Assembly: GCA_035447065.1 (NCBI GenBank) | Contig: DAOTGJ010000002.1 | Coordinates: forward strand, 62,001-126,000 | Origin: CALEMW01 sp035447065 | GTDB lineage: Bacteria > Krumholzibacteriota > Krumholzibacteriia > LZORAL124-64-63 | Length of the DNA stretch: 64,000 bases | Reading direction: 5' to 3' | Shown here: one piece after another, positions 26,653-34,898 of the stretch | Layout: every line of letters begins with the position of its first letter | Numbering within the stretch: position 1 is the first letter of the stretch | Made by a program: the position numbers and the translations under genes | The notes under the pieces: model-generated | What the model saw: only the letters and a program-made list of their open reading frames with translations | Database searches by the model: none | Told to the model about the DNA's origin: nothing

Positions 26653-26779
26653 TGAAGGCGTACCCGGGGCCCCGATCACCGATCGGGCCGCGGCGGTCCC
26701 CAGGCGGCCTCGGGCGGTCGCGGGGATCGGGCGAGGTGGGTCTCGCCGCCGATGGTTCGCCCTAGGAGGAGGTGATCCA

Positions 26780-26827
26780 GTGAGTTCGGACAAACACGGC
26801 CTGGCTGAGGTGGTGCCCCTGCACTGA
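26780..26827 (+). CDS. 15-residue mini-ORF with a maximal Shine-Dalgarno sequence
   Basis: GTG at 26780 opens a 15-residue frame reading MSSDKHGLAEVVPLH, stop TGA at 26825. AGGAGG lies 7 bases upstream as part of a 14-base complement to 16S rRNA, far stronger than any other ribosome site here. No family recognised. Translation is plausible; a function of the peptide is not supported, and the frame could simply serve ribosome binding. Confidence 0.35.
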   Translation: MSSDKHGLAEVVPLH

Positions 26828-26899
26828 GGGCCGCTACCGCGCGTTGGCGCCAGGGTGACCCCGGCAGGGGAACCCGGCACCACCGACGCCGGACTTTCG

Positions 26900-26935
26900 G
26901 GGCGTCGCCGCGACCGCGGCGGCGCCCTTTCTCTT
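26900..26935 (+). terminator. Rho-independent terminator of the small RNA
   Basis: 12-bp stem (26900-26911 with 26916-26927, one G-U pair), loop GACC, then TTTCTCTT. It ends the plus-strand unit that starts at about 26659. Confidence 0.75.
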
Positions 26936-26959
26936 GCCCCCGGCGTGTTCTCAGGCCCC

Positions 26960-27856
26960 CTACTTGCGGACGACCTCCACCTCGCCGCGCTCGAAGCTCA
27001 GGTCAAGGCGCAGCACCGGCAGCGGCACCTCCGGCTTCTCCACCTGCAGCAGCGACGCCCCCTGCACCTCGGCGCCGGTCACGTCCACGTCGCGCGGCAC
27101 CACCACGGCCACGCCGCCCATGGACACATCCACCTTCACATCGGCGTCGTTGCGCCAGTCGCCGCGCAGGTCCAGCTGCACGCCGCCCATGCGGCAGTCC
27201 AGGCTCAGGAGCGCCGGGCTGGCGTTGCCCAGGCTCGTGGCCTCCACGCCGCCCATGGAGCCGTGGATGGCCAGCCGTTCCATGGGCTCCCGCAGGGGCT
27301 CGCTCACCTTGAGCTCGAAGCCGCCCTTGTCGAAGTGGATGTCGGCCTCGCGCAGCCAGAGCCCGCCCAGCTCCGCCGTCACGCCGCCCATGCCGGTGGT
27401 CACGTCCAGGTCCAGGGGCACGTCCACCGGAAGCTGCACCTTCACCTCCGGATCCGGCACGTCGCCCACGATGTCCATGAGGATCGCCTTGAGCAGCGGG
27501 ATGCGGCTGCGGAAGCCCACGCGGTACTCCCAGCGGCCGTCGTCCAGGGCCACCAGCTCGTCCACGAGCTCGTAGGAGGTGGTGTCGAACGTGGCGCTCA
27601 CGGTGACGCCCTGCCCCGGCGGGGCGGGCGCGATCTCGAAGGCGCCGTGGTGCAGGTCCAGCACCACGCGGCCGGGGCCGGCGTCGGCCATGCCCCCCAC
27701 GCTGGCGCCGGCGCTCCGCGACACATCCTCCACCACCTGGCGGTCCACGGCGCGCTTGGCCGTGAGGCCCAGGAAGCCGCCGGCGACGATGAGGATCACG
27801 ATGAGGCCCAGGCAGCCGAGGCCCGCGGTCTTGAGACAGCCCTGGGTGGACGCCAT
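26960..27856 (-). CDS. Membrane-anchored toast-rack (DUF4097-like) protein
   Basis: 298 residues from ATG 27856, preceded by AAGGAG. A transmembrane segment near 8-30 (GLGCLGLIVILIVAGG) anchors an all-beta repeat region in which M-G-G-V recurs (MGGVTAELGG, MGGVEATSLG, MGGVQLDLRG, MGGVAVVVP), the repeating turn of the DUF4097/LiaF-type 'toast-rack' fold. Such domains occur in envelope-stress and adhesin-like proteins; no specific role is known here. It is a single gene, divergent from the spondin-domain gene. Confidence 0.65.
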   Translation of the reverse strand: MASTQGCLKTAGLGCLGLIVILIVAGGFLGLTAKRAVDRQVVEDVSRSAGASVGGMADAGPGRVVLDLHHGAFEIAPAPPGQGVTVSATFDTTSYELVDELVALDDGRWEYRVGFRSRIPLLKAILMDIVGDVPDPEVKVQLPVDVPLDLDVTTGMGGVTAELGGLWLREADIHFDKGGFELKVSEPLREPMERLAIHGSMGGVEATSLGNASPALLSLDCRMGGVQLDLRGDWRNDADVKVDVSMGGVAVVVPRDVDVTGAEVQGASLLQVEKPEVPLPVLRLDLSFERGEVEVVRK

Positions 27857-28014
27857 GGCGGCTCCTTGCGCTGAAAATGGTCGGTCGTCGACGGGTTCGT
27901 TACGCTGAAGGTGCCATACCGGGATCCATCGGACAAGAGGCGCGGTCACGCCGGGGCGCCCTGCCCCGTATCTCCTGGGACCGCCGAACGCCCCCGACGC
28001 AGAAAGGACCCGCC

Positions 28015-28953
28015 GTGTTGCACCGACGGACCCTGGCCATCCTCCTGGTGGCCGCCGCCTCCGCCTCCGCCCAGCCCCAGACCGAAGCCGTGTACCGCGT
28101 GACCTTCCAGGCCACCTGGAGCGCCGAGACCCATCCCCAGAGCTTCCCCGCCAACGCCCACTTCTCCTGGCTCATCGGCGGCACCCACGACGCCGCGGCG
28201 GAGTTCTGGGCCCCGGGCCAGCCCGCCAGCCCGGGCATCGAGAGCATGGCCGAGACCGGGGGCACCGCGGCGCTCGCGTCGGAAGTTGAGGACCAGATCG
28301 CCCTGGGCCACGCCGGCGAGGTGGTGCGCAGCCTGAGCTTCCCGTTCAGTCCCGGCAGCGTGGACGCCACGTTCACCGTGACCTCGGACCACCCCCTGCT
28401 CACCCTGACCACCATGGTGGCGCCCAGCCCCGACTGGTTCGTGGGCGTGCGCGGCCTGGACCTGCGCGACGGGGCCGGCTGGCTCCCCGAGTGGACGGTG
28501 GATCTCTACCCCTGGGATGCGGGAACCGACAGCGGCCCGACCTACACGTCGCCGGACCAGGACACCCAACCGGCCCAGCCCATCACGGCCATCGCCGGCG
28601 CGCCGTTCACCCCGGGCGTGCCACTGGGCCGGTTCGTCTTCGAGCTGGTGAGCCAGACCACCGACGTGCCCGACGTGGGCGTGCTGGCGGCCACGGCCTA
28701 CCCCAACCCCTTCAACCCGCGCACCACGGTGGCCTTCGCGGCGCCGCAGGCGGGCCGGGCTTCCGTGGTGATCCACGATCCGCGGGGGCGACGCGTGCGC
28801 ACGCTGCTGGACGGGGAGGTGGCGGCGGGACGCACGGAGTTGACCTGGGATGGCCTTGACGACGGCGGGCGCGCGCTGTCTGGCGGCGTCTATCTGGTGC
28901 GCGTGCGTTCTGGTGCCGCCGTCGGGTCGGTGCGCCTTTCGCTGATCCGCTGA
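28015..28953 (+). CDS. Secreted spondin-domain protein with FlgD-like C-terminal domain
   Basis: 312 residues from GTG 28015, which has AAAGGA before it. Signal peptide of about 20 residues (LHRRTLAILLVAAASASA). Residues about 25-215 form a Spond_N domain: YRVTFQATWSAETHP, ANAHFSWLIGGTHD, FWAPGQPASPGIESMAE. This domain binds metal and glycosaminoglycan-like partners in animals; bacterial members are uncharacterised exported proteins. The end (YPNPFNPRTTVAFAAPQAG, DPRGRRVRTLLDG, GVYLVRVRSG) is the FlgD-like Ig domain shared with the proteins at 8.7 and 25.4 kb. Confidence 0.8.
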   Translation: MLHRRTLAILLVAAASASAQPQTEAVYRVTFQATWSAETHPQSFPANAHFSWLIGGTHDAAAEFWAPGQPASPGIESMAETGGTAALASEVEDQIALGHAGEVVRSLSFPFSPGSVDATFTVTSDHPLLTLTTMVAPSPDWFVGVRGLDLRDGAGWLPEWTVDLYPWDAGTDSGPTYTSPDQDTQPAQPITAIAGAPFTPGVPLGRFVFELVSQTTDVPDVGVLAATAYPNPFNPRTTVAFAAPQAGRASVVIHDPRGRRVRTLLDGEVAAGRTELTWDGLDDGGRALSGGVYLVRVRSGAAVGSVRLSLIR

Positions 28954-28969
28954 CGTCACCGTCTCCGCC

Positions 28970-28997
28970 TTGCGGATCCCTCGAAAATGACTATCGA
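28970..28997 (+). promoter_or_regulatory. Promoter of the sucA-sucB-lpd operon
   Basis: TTGCGG (28970-28975), 16-base spacer, TATCGA (28992-28997). The transcript would begin near 29004 and contain the hairpin at 29007-29033 in its leader. Confidence 0.45.
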
Positions 28998-29006
28998 TAC
29001 AGGATC

Positions 29007-29033
29007 GGACCGCCCTCACCCCGGGGGCGGTCC
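29007..29033 (+). promoter_or_regulatory. Hairpin in the sucA leader
   Basis: A perfect 9-bp stem (GGACCGCCC with GGGCGGTCC) closes a 9-nt loop at the predicted 5' end of the sucA message, with no U tract after it. It could stabilise the message or simply end read-through from the spondin gene. Confidence 0.35.
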
Positions 29034-29064
29034 TGCCTGTGGGCCCCGAAACCGGACGATAGCC

Positions 29065-31881
29065 ATGTCCTTTTCCGATTCGCAGACGCCCAACACGCTC
29101 AGCCTCTTCTACGCCGACCGCCTCTACCGCGACTGGCAGGACGACCCCGGCAGCGTGCCGCCCCCTTGGGCCGCCTACTTCGCCCGCCTGGACGGACCGC
29201 CCACCGACGCCATCGGCGCCCCGGGCGTGGGTCCCGCCGCCAGCCAGGCCGACCTGGCCAGCCAGAACCTGGTGGACCAGCTCATCCGCAACTACCGGGT
29301 GCGCGGCCACCGCACGGCGCGGCTGAATCCCCTGGCCGATCCCCCACCGGCGCCGCCCGAGCTCACCCTGGACTACTACGGCTTCAGCGAGGCGGACCTG
29401 GACCGCGTGTTCTCCGCGGGCACCCTGGCCCCCGGCGCCATGCTGCCCCTGCGCGAGATCGTGCGGCGGCTGCAGTCCACGTACTCGCGCTTCATCGGCG
29501 TGCAGTACATGCACATCGATGACCTGGCCTGCCGCGAGTGGCTGCAGGAGCGCATGGAGGGGCCGGAGAACCGCATCGAGCTGCACCCGGACGTGCAGAC
29601 GCGCATCCTGCAGCGGCTGGTGGACGCGGAGCTCTTCGAGGAGTTCATCCAGAACAAGTACCTGGGCGCCAAGCGGTTCAGCCTGGAGGGCGCGGAGACG
29701 CTCATCCCCCTGCTGGACATGGCCATCGAGCATGCGGGGCAGCAGGGCCTGGACAACGTGGTCATCGGCATGGCCCACCGCGGGCGCCTGAACGTGCTGG
29801 CCAACATCCTGGGCAAGAGCCCCCAGCGCATCTTCCAGGAGTTCGAGGACGCCGACGCCGAGCGCTACCTGGGCCACGGCGACGTGAAGTACCACCAGGG
29901 CCACCACTCGGACTGGACCACGCGCCAGGGCCAGCTGGTGCACATGAGCCTGTGCTTCAACCCCAGCCATCTGGAGTTCGTGAGCCCGGTGGCCATGGGC
30001 CGCATCCGCGCGCGGCAGGAGCGCACCGGCGACGCCGGCCATGCCAAGAGCATGGCCGTCCTGATCCACGGCGACGCCGCGTTCATCGGCCAGGGCGTGA
30101 TCCAGGAGACGCTGAACCTCTCGGAGCTGCGCGGCTACCGCACCGGCGGCAGCCTGCACGTGGTGGTCAACAACCAGATCGGCTTCACCACCGACCCGGA
30201 GGACGCCCGCTCCACGCGCTACTGCACCGACGTGGCCAAGATGCTCCAGGTGCCCGTGTTCCACGTGAACGGCGAGGATCCCGAGGCCGTGGCCCAGGTG
30301 GTGACCCTGGCCATGGACTACCGGCGCGAGTTCCAGCGCGACGTGATCATCGACATGTACTGCTACCGCCGCCGCGGCCACAACGAGACCGACGAGCCCG
30401 CCTTCACCCAGCCCCTGCTCTACCAGCAGATCCGCAAGCGCGACTCCGTGCGCCTTGGGTACGTGGACCGGCTGACGCGCACCGGCAACATCACCAAGGA
30501 GCAGGCGGACCGCATGGCCGTGGACCGCCGCACGCGCCTGCAGGAGATCCTGGACGACGTGCGCGAGAGCGACGAGTCGCGCAAGCCTCCCGCGGAGCGC
30601 CCCCGCGTGCTGGGCCCGGTCTGGAAGGAGTACTCCGGCGGCCCGGTGCCCCTGGGCCCGCCGGTGCACACGGGCGTGGAGGTGGACGTGCTGCGGTCCG
30701 TGCTGGAAGCGGCCACGTCCCATCCCGACGACTTCCACCCCCACCCCAAGATCCGGCGCCTGCTGGAGCAGCGGCGCGCCATGGCCGCGGGCGAGAAGCC
30801 CCTGGACTGGGCGGCGGCGGAGGCCCTGGCCCTGGGCACGCTGGCGGCCGAGGGGCACCCCATCCGCTTCAGCGGCCAGGACTGCCAGCGCGGCACCTTC
30901 AGCCAGCGCCACGCGGCGCTGCACGACGTGGAGAACGGCCGCGTGCACGTGCCTCTGCAGCACGTGGCCCCGCAGCAGGGCGTGGTGGAGTTCGTGAACA
31001 GCCCCCTGTCGGAGATGGCGGCCCTGGGCTTCGAGTACGGCTACAGCCTCACCTACCCGGAGGCGCTGGTGGCCTGGGAGGCCCAGTTCGGCGACTTCTG
31101 CAACGTGGCGCAGCCCATCATCGACCAGTTCATCGCCAGCGGCGAGAGCAAGTGGGGGATGCTGTCGGGCCTGATCCTGCTGCTGCCCCACGGCCTGGAG
31201 GGCATGGGCCCCGAGCACTCCAGCGCCCGCCTGGAGCGGTTCCTGAACCTGGCGGCCGAGGACAACCTGCAGATCGCCAACCCCACCACGCCGGGCCAGT
31301 ACTTCCACGTGCTGCGGCGGCAGGTGCTGCGCCACTGGCGCAAGCCCCTGGTGCTGATGACCCCCAAGAGCCTGCTGCGGCACCCGGAGTGCGTGTCGTC
31401 CCTGGACGACCTGGCCGCGCCCACCTTCCAGACCGTGCTGGCCGACGACGGCGTGGGCGCCGACGTGTCGCGCATCGTGCTCTGCAGCGGCAAGGTGTAC
31501 TACGATCTGCTGGAGGAGCGCCGCCGCCTGGAGCGCCACGACGTGGCCCTGGTGCGCCTGGAGCAGCTCTATCCCTTCCCCGAGCGCAGCCTGAAGCTCG
31601 TGCTCGCGGATCTGCCCGCCGACGTGCCGCTGATCTGGGCCCAGGAGGAGCCGGCCAACATGGGCGTCTGGCCCTTCCTGCGCTACCGCGGCGGCGGCGA
31701 GCTGCTGGGACGCCCCCTGCTGGGCGCCTGCCGGCCCGAGGCCGCCAGCCCGGCCACCGGCTCGGCCGCGGCCCACCACGTGGAGCTGCGCCACCTGCTG
31801 GACGCCGTGTACGGAGACCTGGACGAGACCCGCGGACTGATCACGGGCACCTGGATTGCCCTCGCGAAGGAGATGGAATGA
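29065..31881 (+). CDS. sucA: 2-oxoglutarate dehydrogenase E1 component
   Basis: 938 residues, normal for E1o. The N-terminal helix typical of E1o (LSLFYADRLYRDWQDDP) is followed by the catalytic thiamine-diphosphate domains: NYRVRGHRTARLNPLADP, GMAHRGRLNVLANILGKS, GDVKYHQGHHS, SLCFNPSHLEFVSPV, GDAAFIGQGVIQET, NNQIGFTTDPEDAR, and GQDCQRGTFSQRH. E1o decarboxylates 2-oxoglutarate and reductively succinylates the lipoyl group of SucB in the TCA cycle. ATG 29065 has only a weak GGAC site; ATG 28987 in the same frame would add 26 unlikely residues. Its stop overlaps sucB by four bases. Confidence 0.96.
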   Translation: MSFSDSQTPNTLSLFYADRLYRDWQDDPGSVPPPWAAYFARLDGPPTDAIGAPGVGPAASQADLASQNLVDQLIRNYRVRGHRTARLNPLADPPPAPPELTLDYYGFSEADLDRVFSAGTLAPGAMLPLREIVRRLQSTYSRFIGVQYMHIDDLACREWLQERMEGPENRIELHPDVQTRILQRLVDAELFEEFIQNKYLGAKRFSLEGAETLIPLLDMAIEHAGQQGLDNVVIGMAHRGRLNVLANILGKSPQRIFQEFEDADAERYLGHGDVKYHQGHHSDWTTRQGQLVHMSLCFNPSHLEFVSPVAMGRIRARQERTGDAGHAKSMAVLIHGDAAFIGQGVIQETLNLSELRGYRTGGSLHVVVNNQIGFTTDPEDARSTRYCTDVAKMLQVPVFHVNGEDPEAVAQVVTLAMDYRREFQRDVIIDMYCYRRRGHNETDEPAFTQPLLYQQIRKRDSVRLGYVDRLTRTGNITKEQADRMAVDRRTRLQEILDDVRESDESRKPPAERPRVLGPVWKEYSGGPVPLGPPVHTGVEVDVLRSVLEAATSHPDDFHPHPKIRRLLEQRRAMAAGEKPLDWAAAEALALGTLAAEGHPIRFSGQDCQRGTFSQRHAALHDVENGRVHVPLQHVAPQQGVVEFVNSPLSEMAALGFEYGYSLTYPEALVAWEAQFGDFCNVAQPIIDQFIASGESKWGMLSGLILLLPHGLEGMGPEHSSARLERFLNLAAEDNLQIANPTTPGQYFHVLRRQVLRHWRKPLVLMTPKSLLRHPECVSSLDDLAAPTFQTVLADDGVGADVSRIVLCSGKVYYDLLEERRRLERHDVALVRLEQLYPFPERSLKLVLADLPADVPLIWAQEEPANMGVWPFLRYRGGGELLGRPLLGACRPEAASPATGSAAAHHVELRHLLDAVYGDLDETRGLITGTWIALAKEME

Positions 31882-33098
31882 AGCCGGTGGACGTGAAGGT
31901 GCCCGACCTGGGCGAATCCATCACCACGGTCATGGTCTCGGCCTGGCTGAAGAAGCCCGGCGACGCCGTGGCGCTGGACGAACCCGTGGTGGAGCTGGAG
32001 TCCGACAAGGCCACGGTGGAGGTGCCCGCCCCCGCGGCCGGCGTGCTGCAGGAGATCGCGGTGCAGGAAGGCGAAGAGGCGTCCACGGGCGACCTGCTGG
32101 GCCGCATCGACGCCGACGGCGAGGCCGCCGCGGCGACGGACGCCGCGCCCACGGCCGCAACCGATGCCCCGGCCGCCGCGGGCCACGTGATGCCCGCCGC
32201 CCGCCGCGTCCTGGACGAGGCCGGCCTGTCCGCCGGCGACGTGAAGGGCAGCGGCCCCGGCGGCCGCGTGCTCAAGGAGGACGCCGCCCAGGCCGCCGCG
32301 GGCAGGAGCAAGCCCGCCCCGGCCGCGTCCAAGCCCGCCCCCGCGGCGACGCCCAAGGCCTCGCCCGCGCCCCGGCCCGCCCCCGTCCCCGGCAGCCGCG
32401 AGGTGCGCGAGACGCCCATGAGCCCCATCCGCCGCACCATCGCGCGGCGCCTGGTGCAGTCGCAGCACGAGGCCGCCCTGCTGACCACCTTCAACGAGGT
32501 GGACATGACGCGGGTCAAGGCCATGCGCGCCCAGTTCCAGGACGCCTTCGTGAAGAAGCACGGGGTGAAGCTGGGCTTCATGAGCTTCTTCGTGCGCGCG
32601 GTGGTGGAGGCCCTGGAGGAGGTGCCGGCGCTCAACGCCCAGATCCGCGACGACAAGACCATCGTGCAGCACGAGTACTGCGACATCGGCATCGCCGTGG
32701 GCGGCGGCAAGGGCCTGGTGGTGCCGGTGATCCGCAACGCGGAGGGGCTGGAGTTCGGCGCCATGGAGCAGACCATCGCCGACTTCGCCGAACGGGCCGC
32801 GGCCAACCGCATCGAGCTGGAGGAGCTGGAGGGCGGCACCTTCACCATCAGCAACGGCGGCGTGTACGGCAGCCTGCTGAGCACGCCCATCGTCAACCCG
32901 CCCCAGAGCGGCGTGCTGGGGCTGCACGGCATCCAGGATCGGCCCGTGGCGCTGGACGGCCAGGTGGTCATCCGGCCCATGATGTACATCGCGCTGACCT
33001 ACGACCACCGCCTGGTGGACGGGCGCGAGGCCGTGACCTTCCTCAAGCACATCAAGAACGTGGTGGAGGCGCCGGAGCGCCTGCTGCTCAAGATCTGA
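31878..33098 (+). CDS. sucB: Dihydrolipoamide succinyltransferase (E2)
   Basis: 406 residues. One lipoyl domain (1-75) with the lipoylated Lys in ELESDKATVEVPA, an Ala/Pro/Lys-rich linker, a peripheral-subunit-binding domain (about 100-136: MPAARRVLDEAG, GSGPGGRVLKEDA), a second Ala/Pro linker, and the catalytic domain with TYDHRLVDGREA (His/Asp) at the end. It transfers the succinyl group to CoA and forms the core of the complex. The ATG overlaps the sucA stop. Confidence 0.95.
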   Translation: MKPVDVKVPDLGESITTVMVSAWLKKPGDAVALDEPVVELESDKATVEVPAPAAGVLQEIAVQEGEEASTGDLLGRIDADGEAAAATDAAPTAATDAPAAAGHVMPAARRVLDEAGLSAGDVKGSGPGGRVLKEDAAQAAAGRSKPAPAASKPAPAATPKASPAPRPAPVPGSREVRETPMSPIRRTIARRLVQSQHEAALLTTFNEVDMTRVKAMRAQFQDAFVKKHGVKLGFMSFFVRAVVEALEEVPALNAQIRDDKTIVQHEYCDIGIAVGGGKGLVVPVIRNAEGLEFGAMEQTIADFAERAAANRIELEELEGGTFTISNGGVYGSLLSTPIVNPPQSGVLGLHGIQDRPVALDGQVVIRPMMYIALTYDHRLVDGREAVTFLKHIKNVVEAPERLLLKI

Positions 33099-33107
33099 GG
33101 CGATGCC

Positions 33108-34502
33108 ATGAGCGAGCGCACCCATGACCTGGTGATCATCGGCGCGGGCCCGGCCGGCTACGCGGCGGCCCTGCGCGCGGCGCAGCTGGGGCTGGACACG
33201 GCCTGCATCGAGCGCGAGGAGCGCCTGGGCGGCACCTGCCTGCGCGTGGGCTGCATCCCCAGCAAGGCCCTGCTGGAGAGCAGCGAGAAGTTCCACGAGG
33301 CCCAGGGCGCCCTGGCCGCCCACGGCGTGAAGGTGGCCAGGCCCAAGCTGGACCTGAAGGCCATGCACGGGCGCAAGGACGAGATCGTCACGGCCCTGAC
33401 CGACGGCATCGCCGGCCTGTTCCAGAAGCTGAGGGTGACGCGCTACGCGGGGGACGGCCGGCTGGACGGTCCCGGCCGCGTGGTGGTGACCGGAGCGGAC
33501 GGCGCCGAGACGGTGCTGAAGGCCGGCAAGGTGCTGATCGCCACCGGCAGCGAGCCGGCGGACCTGCCCGGGGTGACCCGCGACGGCGACCGCATCGGCG
33601 ACTCCACCACGGCGCTGGCCTACCCGGCGGTGCCGGAGAGCCTGATCGTGATCGGCGCGGGCGCCATCGGCCTGGAGCTGGGTTCGGTGTGGAGCCGGCT
33701 GGGGGCCAAGATCACCGTGTTGGAGTACCTGGACCGCATCCTGCCCGGCACCGACGCCGAGATCGCCCGTACGGCCCTGCGCTTCTTCAAGGACCAGGGC
33801 CTGGAGTTCGTGCTGAAGGCCAAGGTGACCGGCGCGGAGGTGCAGGGCAAGCAGGTGCGCGTGGACGTGGAGGGCCGCGAGCCCCTGACCGCGGCGCGGG
33901 TGCTTGTGGCCGTCGGCCGCCGGCCGCACACGGCGGGGTTGGGGCTGGAGAGCGTGGGCGTGGCGACGGACCGCCGCGGCTTCATCCCCGTGAACGGGAG
34001 CTGCGAGACGTCGGCCGCGGGCGTGTTCGCGGTGGGCGACGTGATCGGCGGCGCCATGCTGGCCCACAAGGCCACCGACGAGGCCGTGGCCTGCGTGGAG
34101 CGTCTGGCGGGCAAGGCCGCCGCCTTCGACCCCGCCCTGGTGCCGGCCATCTGCTACACGGACCCGGAGGTGGCCGGCGTGGGCCGCACCGAGGAGGACC
34201 TCAAGGCCGACGGCGTGCCGTACCGCAAGGGGGTGGCGCCCTTCCGCGCCAACGGCCGCGCCCTGGCCCTGGGCCACGCCGACGGTCGCGTGAAGGTGCT
34301 GGCCCACAAGGAGACGGACCGGCTGCTGGGCGTCCACATCGTTGGCCCGCGGGCCGGCGACCTCATCGCCGAGGCCGCCGCGGCCATGGCCTACGGCGCC
34401 AGCAGCGAGGACCTGGCGCGGGTCTGCCACGCCCATCCCACCCTGAGCGAGGTGCTGCGCGAGGCCGCTCAGGCCTGCTACGACACGCCGCTCCACGGCT
34501 GA
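33108..34502 (+). CDS. lpd: Dihydrolipoamide dehydrogenase (E3)
   Basis: 464 residues. FAD site GAGPAGYAAALRAAQLG, the redox disulphide CLRVGC in GGTCLRVGCIPSKALL, NAD site IGAGAIGLELGSVWSRLG, the second FAD motif VFAVGDVIGG, and the catalytic C-terminal HAHPTLSE. It reoxidises the dihydrolipoyl group of SucB with NAD. It follows sucB by nine bases and ends the operon, with a terminator 30 bases on. It may also serve other lipoyl complexes, since no other E3 is in view. Confidence 0.96.
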   Translation: MSERTHDLVIIGAGPAGYAAALRAAQLGLDTACIEREERLGGTCLRVGCIPSKALLESSEKFHEAQGALAAHGVKVARPKLDLKAMHGRKDEIVTALTDGIAGLFQKLRVTRYAGDGRLDGPGRVVVTGADGAETVLKAGKVLIATGSEPADLPGVTRDGDRIGDSTTALAYPAVPESLIVIGAGAIGLELGSVWSRLGAKITVLEYLDRILPGTDAEIARTALRFFKDQGLEFVLKAKVTGAEVQGKQVRVDVEGREPLTAARVLVAVGRRPHTAGLGLESVGVATDRRGFIPVNGSCETSAAGVFAVGDVIGGAMLAHKATDEAVACVERLAGKAAAFDPALVPAICYTDPEVAGVGRTEEDLKADGVPYRKGVAPFRANGRALALGHADGRVKVLAHKETDRLLGVHIVGPRAGDLIAEAAAAMAYGASSEDLARVCHAHPTLSEVLREAAQACYDTPLHG

Positions 34503-34898
34503 GCCGCTTCACGTTTGTTGTCCGAACGAACAAGGGCCCGGAGCCGAAGCTCCGGGCCCTCTCTCCGGGTGCTCTCTCGACCCGCCCGGTTTCGAGAGCC
34601 TTCCCGGATTCCCTCCTACCCCGCCGGGATCTGCATGTGGCCGGAGCGCGAGCCTCCCTGCTCTCCCGTCCGCAAGGGGTCGGACGGGACGGCATGAGGG
34701 TGTCGGGCAGAAGCTGTGGGCGCCGACGCCCCGGCCGAAACAGCAGACACGGGGCCGCGCCTCGAGTCACATGCTCGAGCGGTTTTTTCCTGCGATGTCG
34801 GGACGGCATCACCCCCGATGCCGGTAAGCACTTGGGATGATGGCAGATCCCAAGGGGGTGGGTCAAATTCTTTTCTTTTGGTATAGAATTAGGGCCGA
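34503..34898. other. Gene-free stretch with several hairpins
   Basis: After the lpd terminator (34533-34564) there are a 7-bp hairpin at 34576-34597, a perfect 9-bp stem at 34664-34689, a 5-bp GGGCG/CGCCC stem near 34718-34731, a CTCGAG/CTCGAG stem followed by six T at 34761-34788, and an 8-bp stem around 34831-34855. The order of stems and T run on the plus strand suggests a small transcript of about 130-200 nt, but I see no promoter I trust. An AT-rich segment (34868-34893) follows. No coding frame looks real. Confidence 0.4.
34533..34564 (+). terminator. Terminator of the sucA-sucB-lpd operon
   Basis: A perfect 12-bp stem (AGGGCCCGGAGC with its complement) with loop CGAA, followed by the pyrimidine run TCTCTC, 30 bases after the lpd stop. 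Confidence 0.7.

Larger units (their letters stand above)
26659..26935 (+). ncRNA. Candidate structured small RNA with an extended 16S-complementary site
   Basis: A stand-alone transcription unit of about 277 nt lies between the endonuclease and toast-rack genes: promoter at 26624, terminator at 26900. Hairpins: 26668-26689 (GGCCC/GGGCC with GATC), GGGCGA/TCGCCC competing with GGCGAG/CTCGCC around 26730-26760, and a stem around 26850-26880. Just before a GTG at 26780 is AGGAGGTGATCCAG, 14 bases that are fully complementary to the usual bacterial 16S rRNA 3' end. It does not match tmRNA, RNase P, SRP or 6S RNA by the motifs I know. It could be a regulatory RNA, a leader peptide transcript, or both. 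Confidence 0.5.

Noticed and set aside
26641..26935. Possible 6S, SRP, RNase P or tmRNA gene
   Set aside because: The conserved core strings of these RNAs that I can recall are absent; kept only as an unassigned small RNA.
27946..31794. A 1280-codon frame antisense to sucA and the spondin gene
   Set aside because: It spans two real genes and their intergenic region, and has the composition of a codon-bias shadow.
34616..34831. A 71-codon minus-strand frame in the gap after lpd
   Set aside because: No ribosome site, no recognisable motif, and it covers the hairpins and T run better explained as RNA structure.
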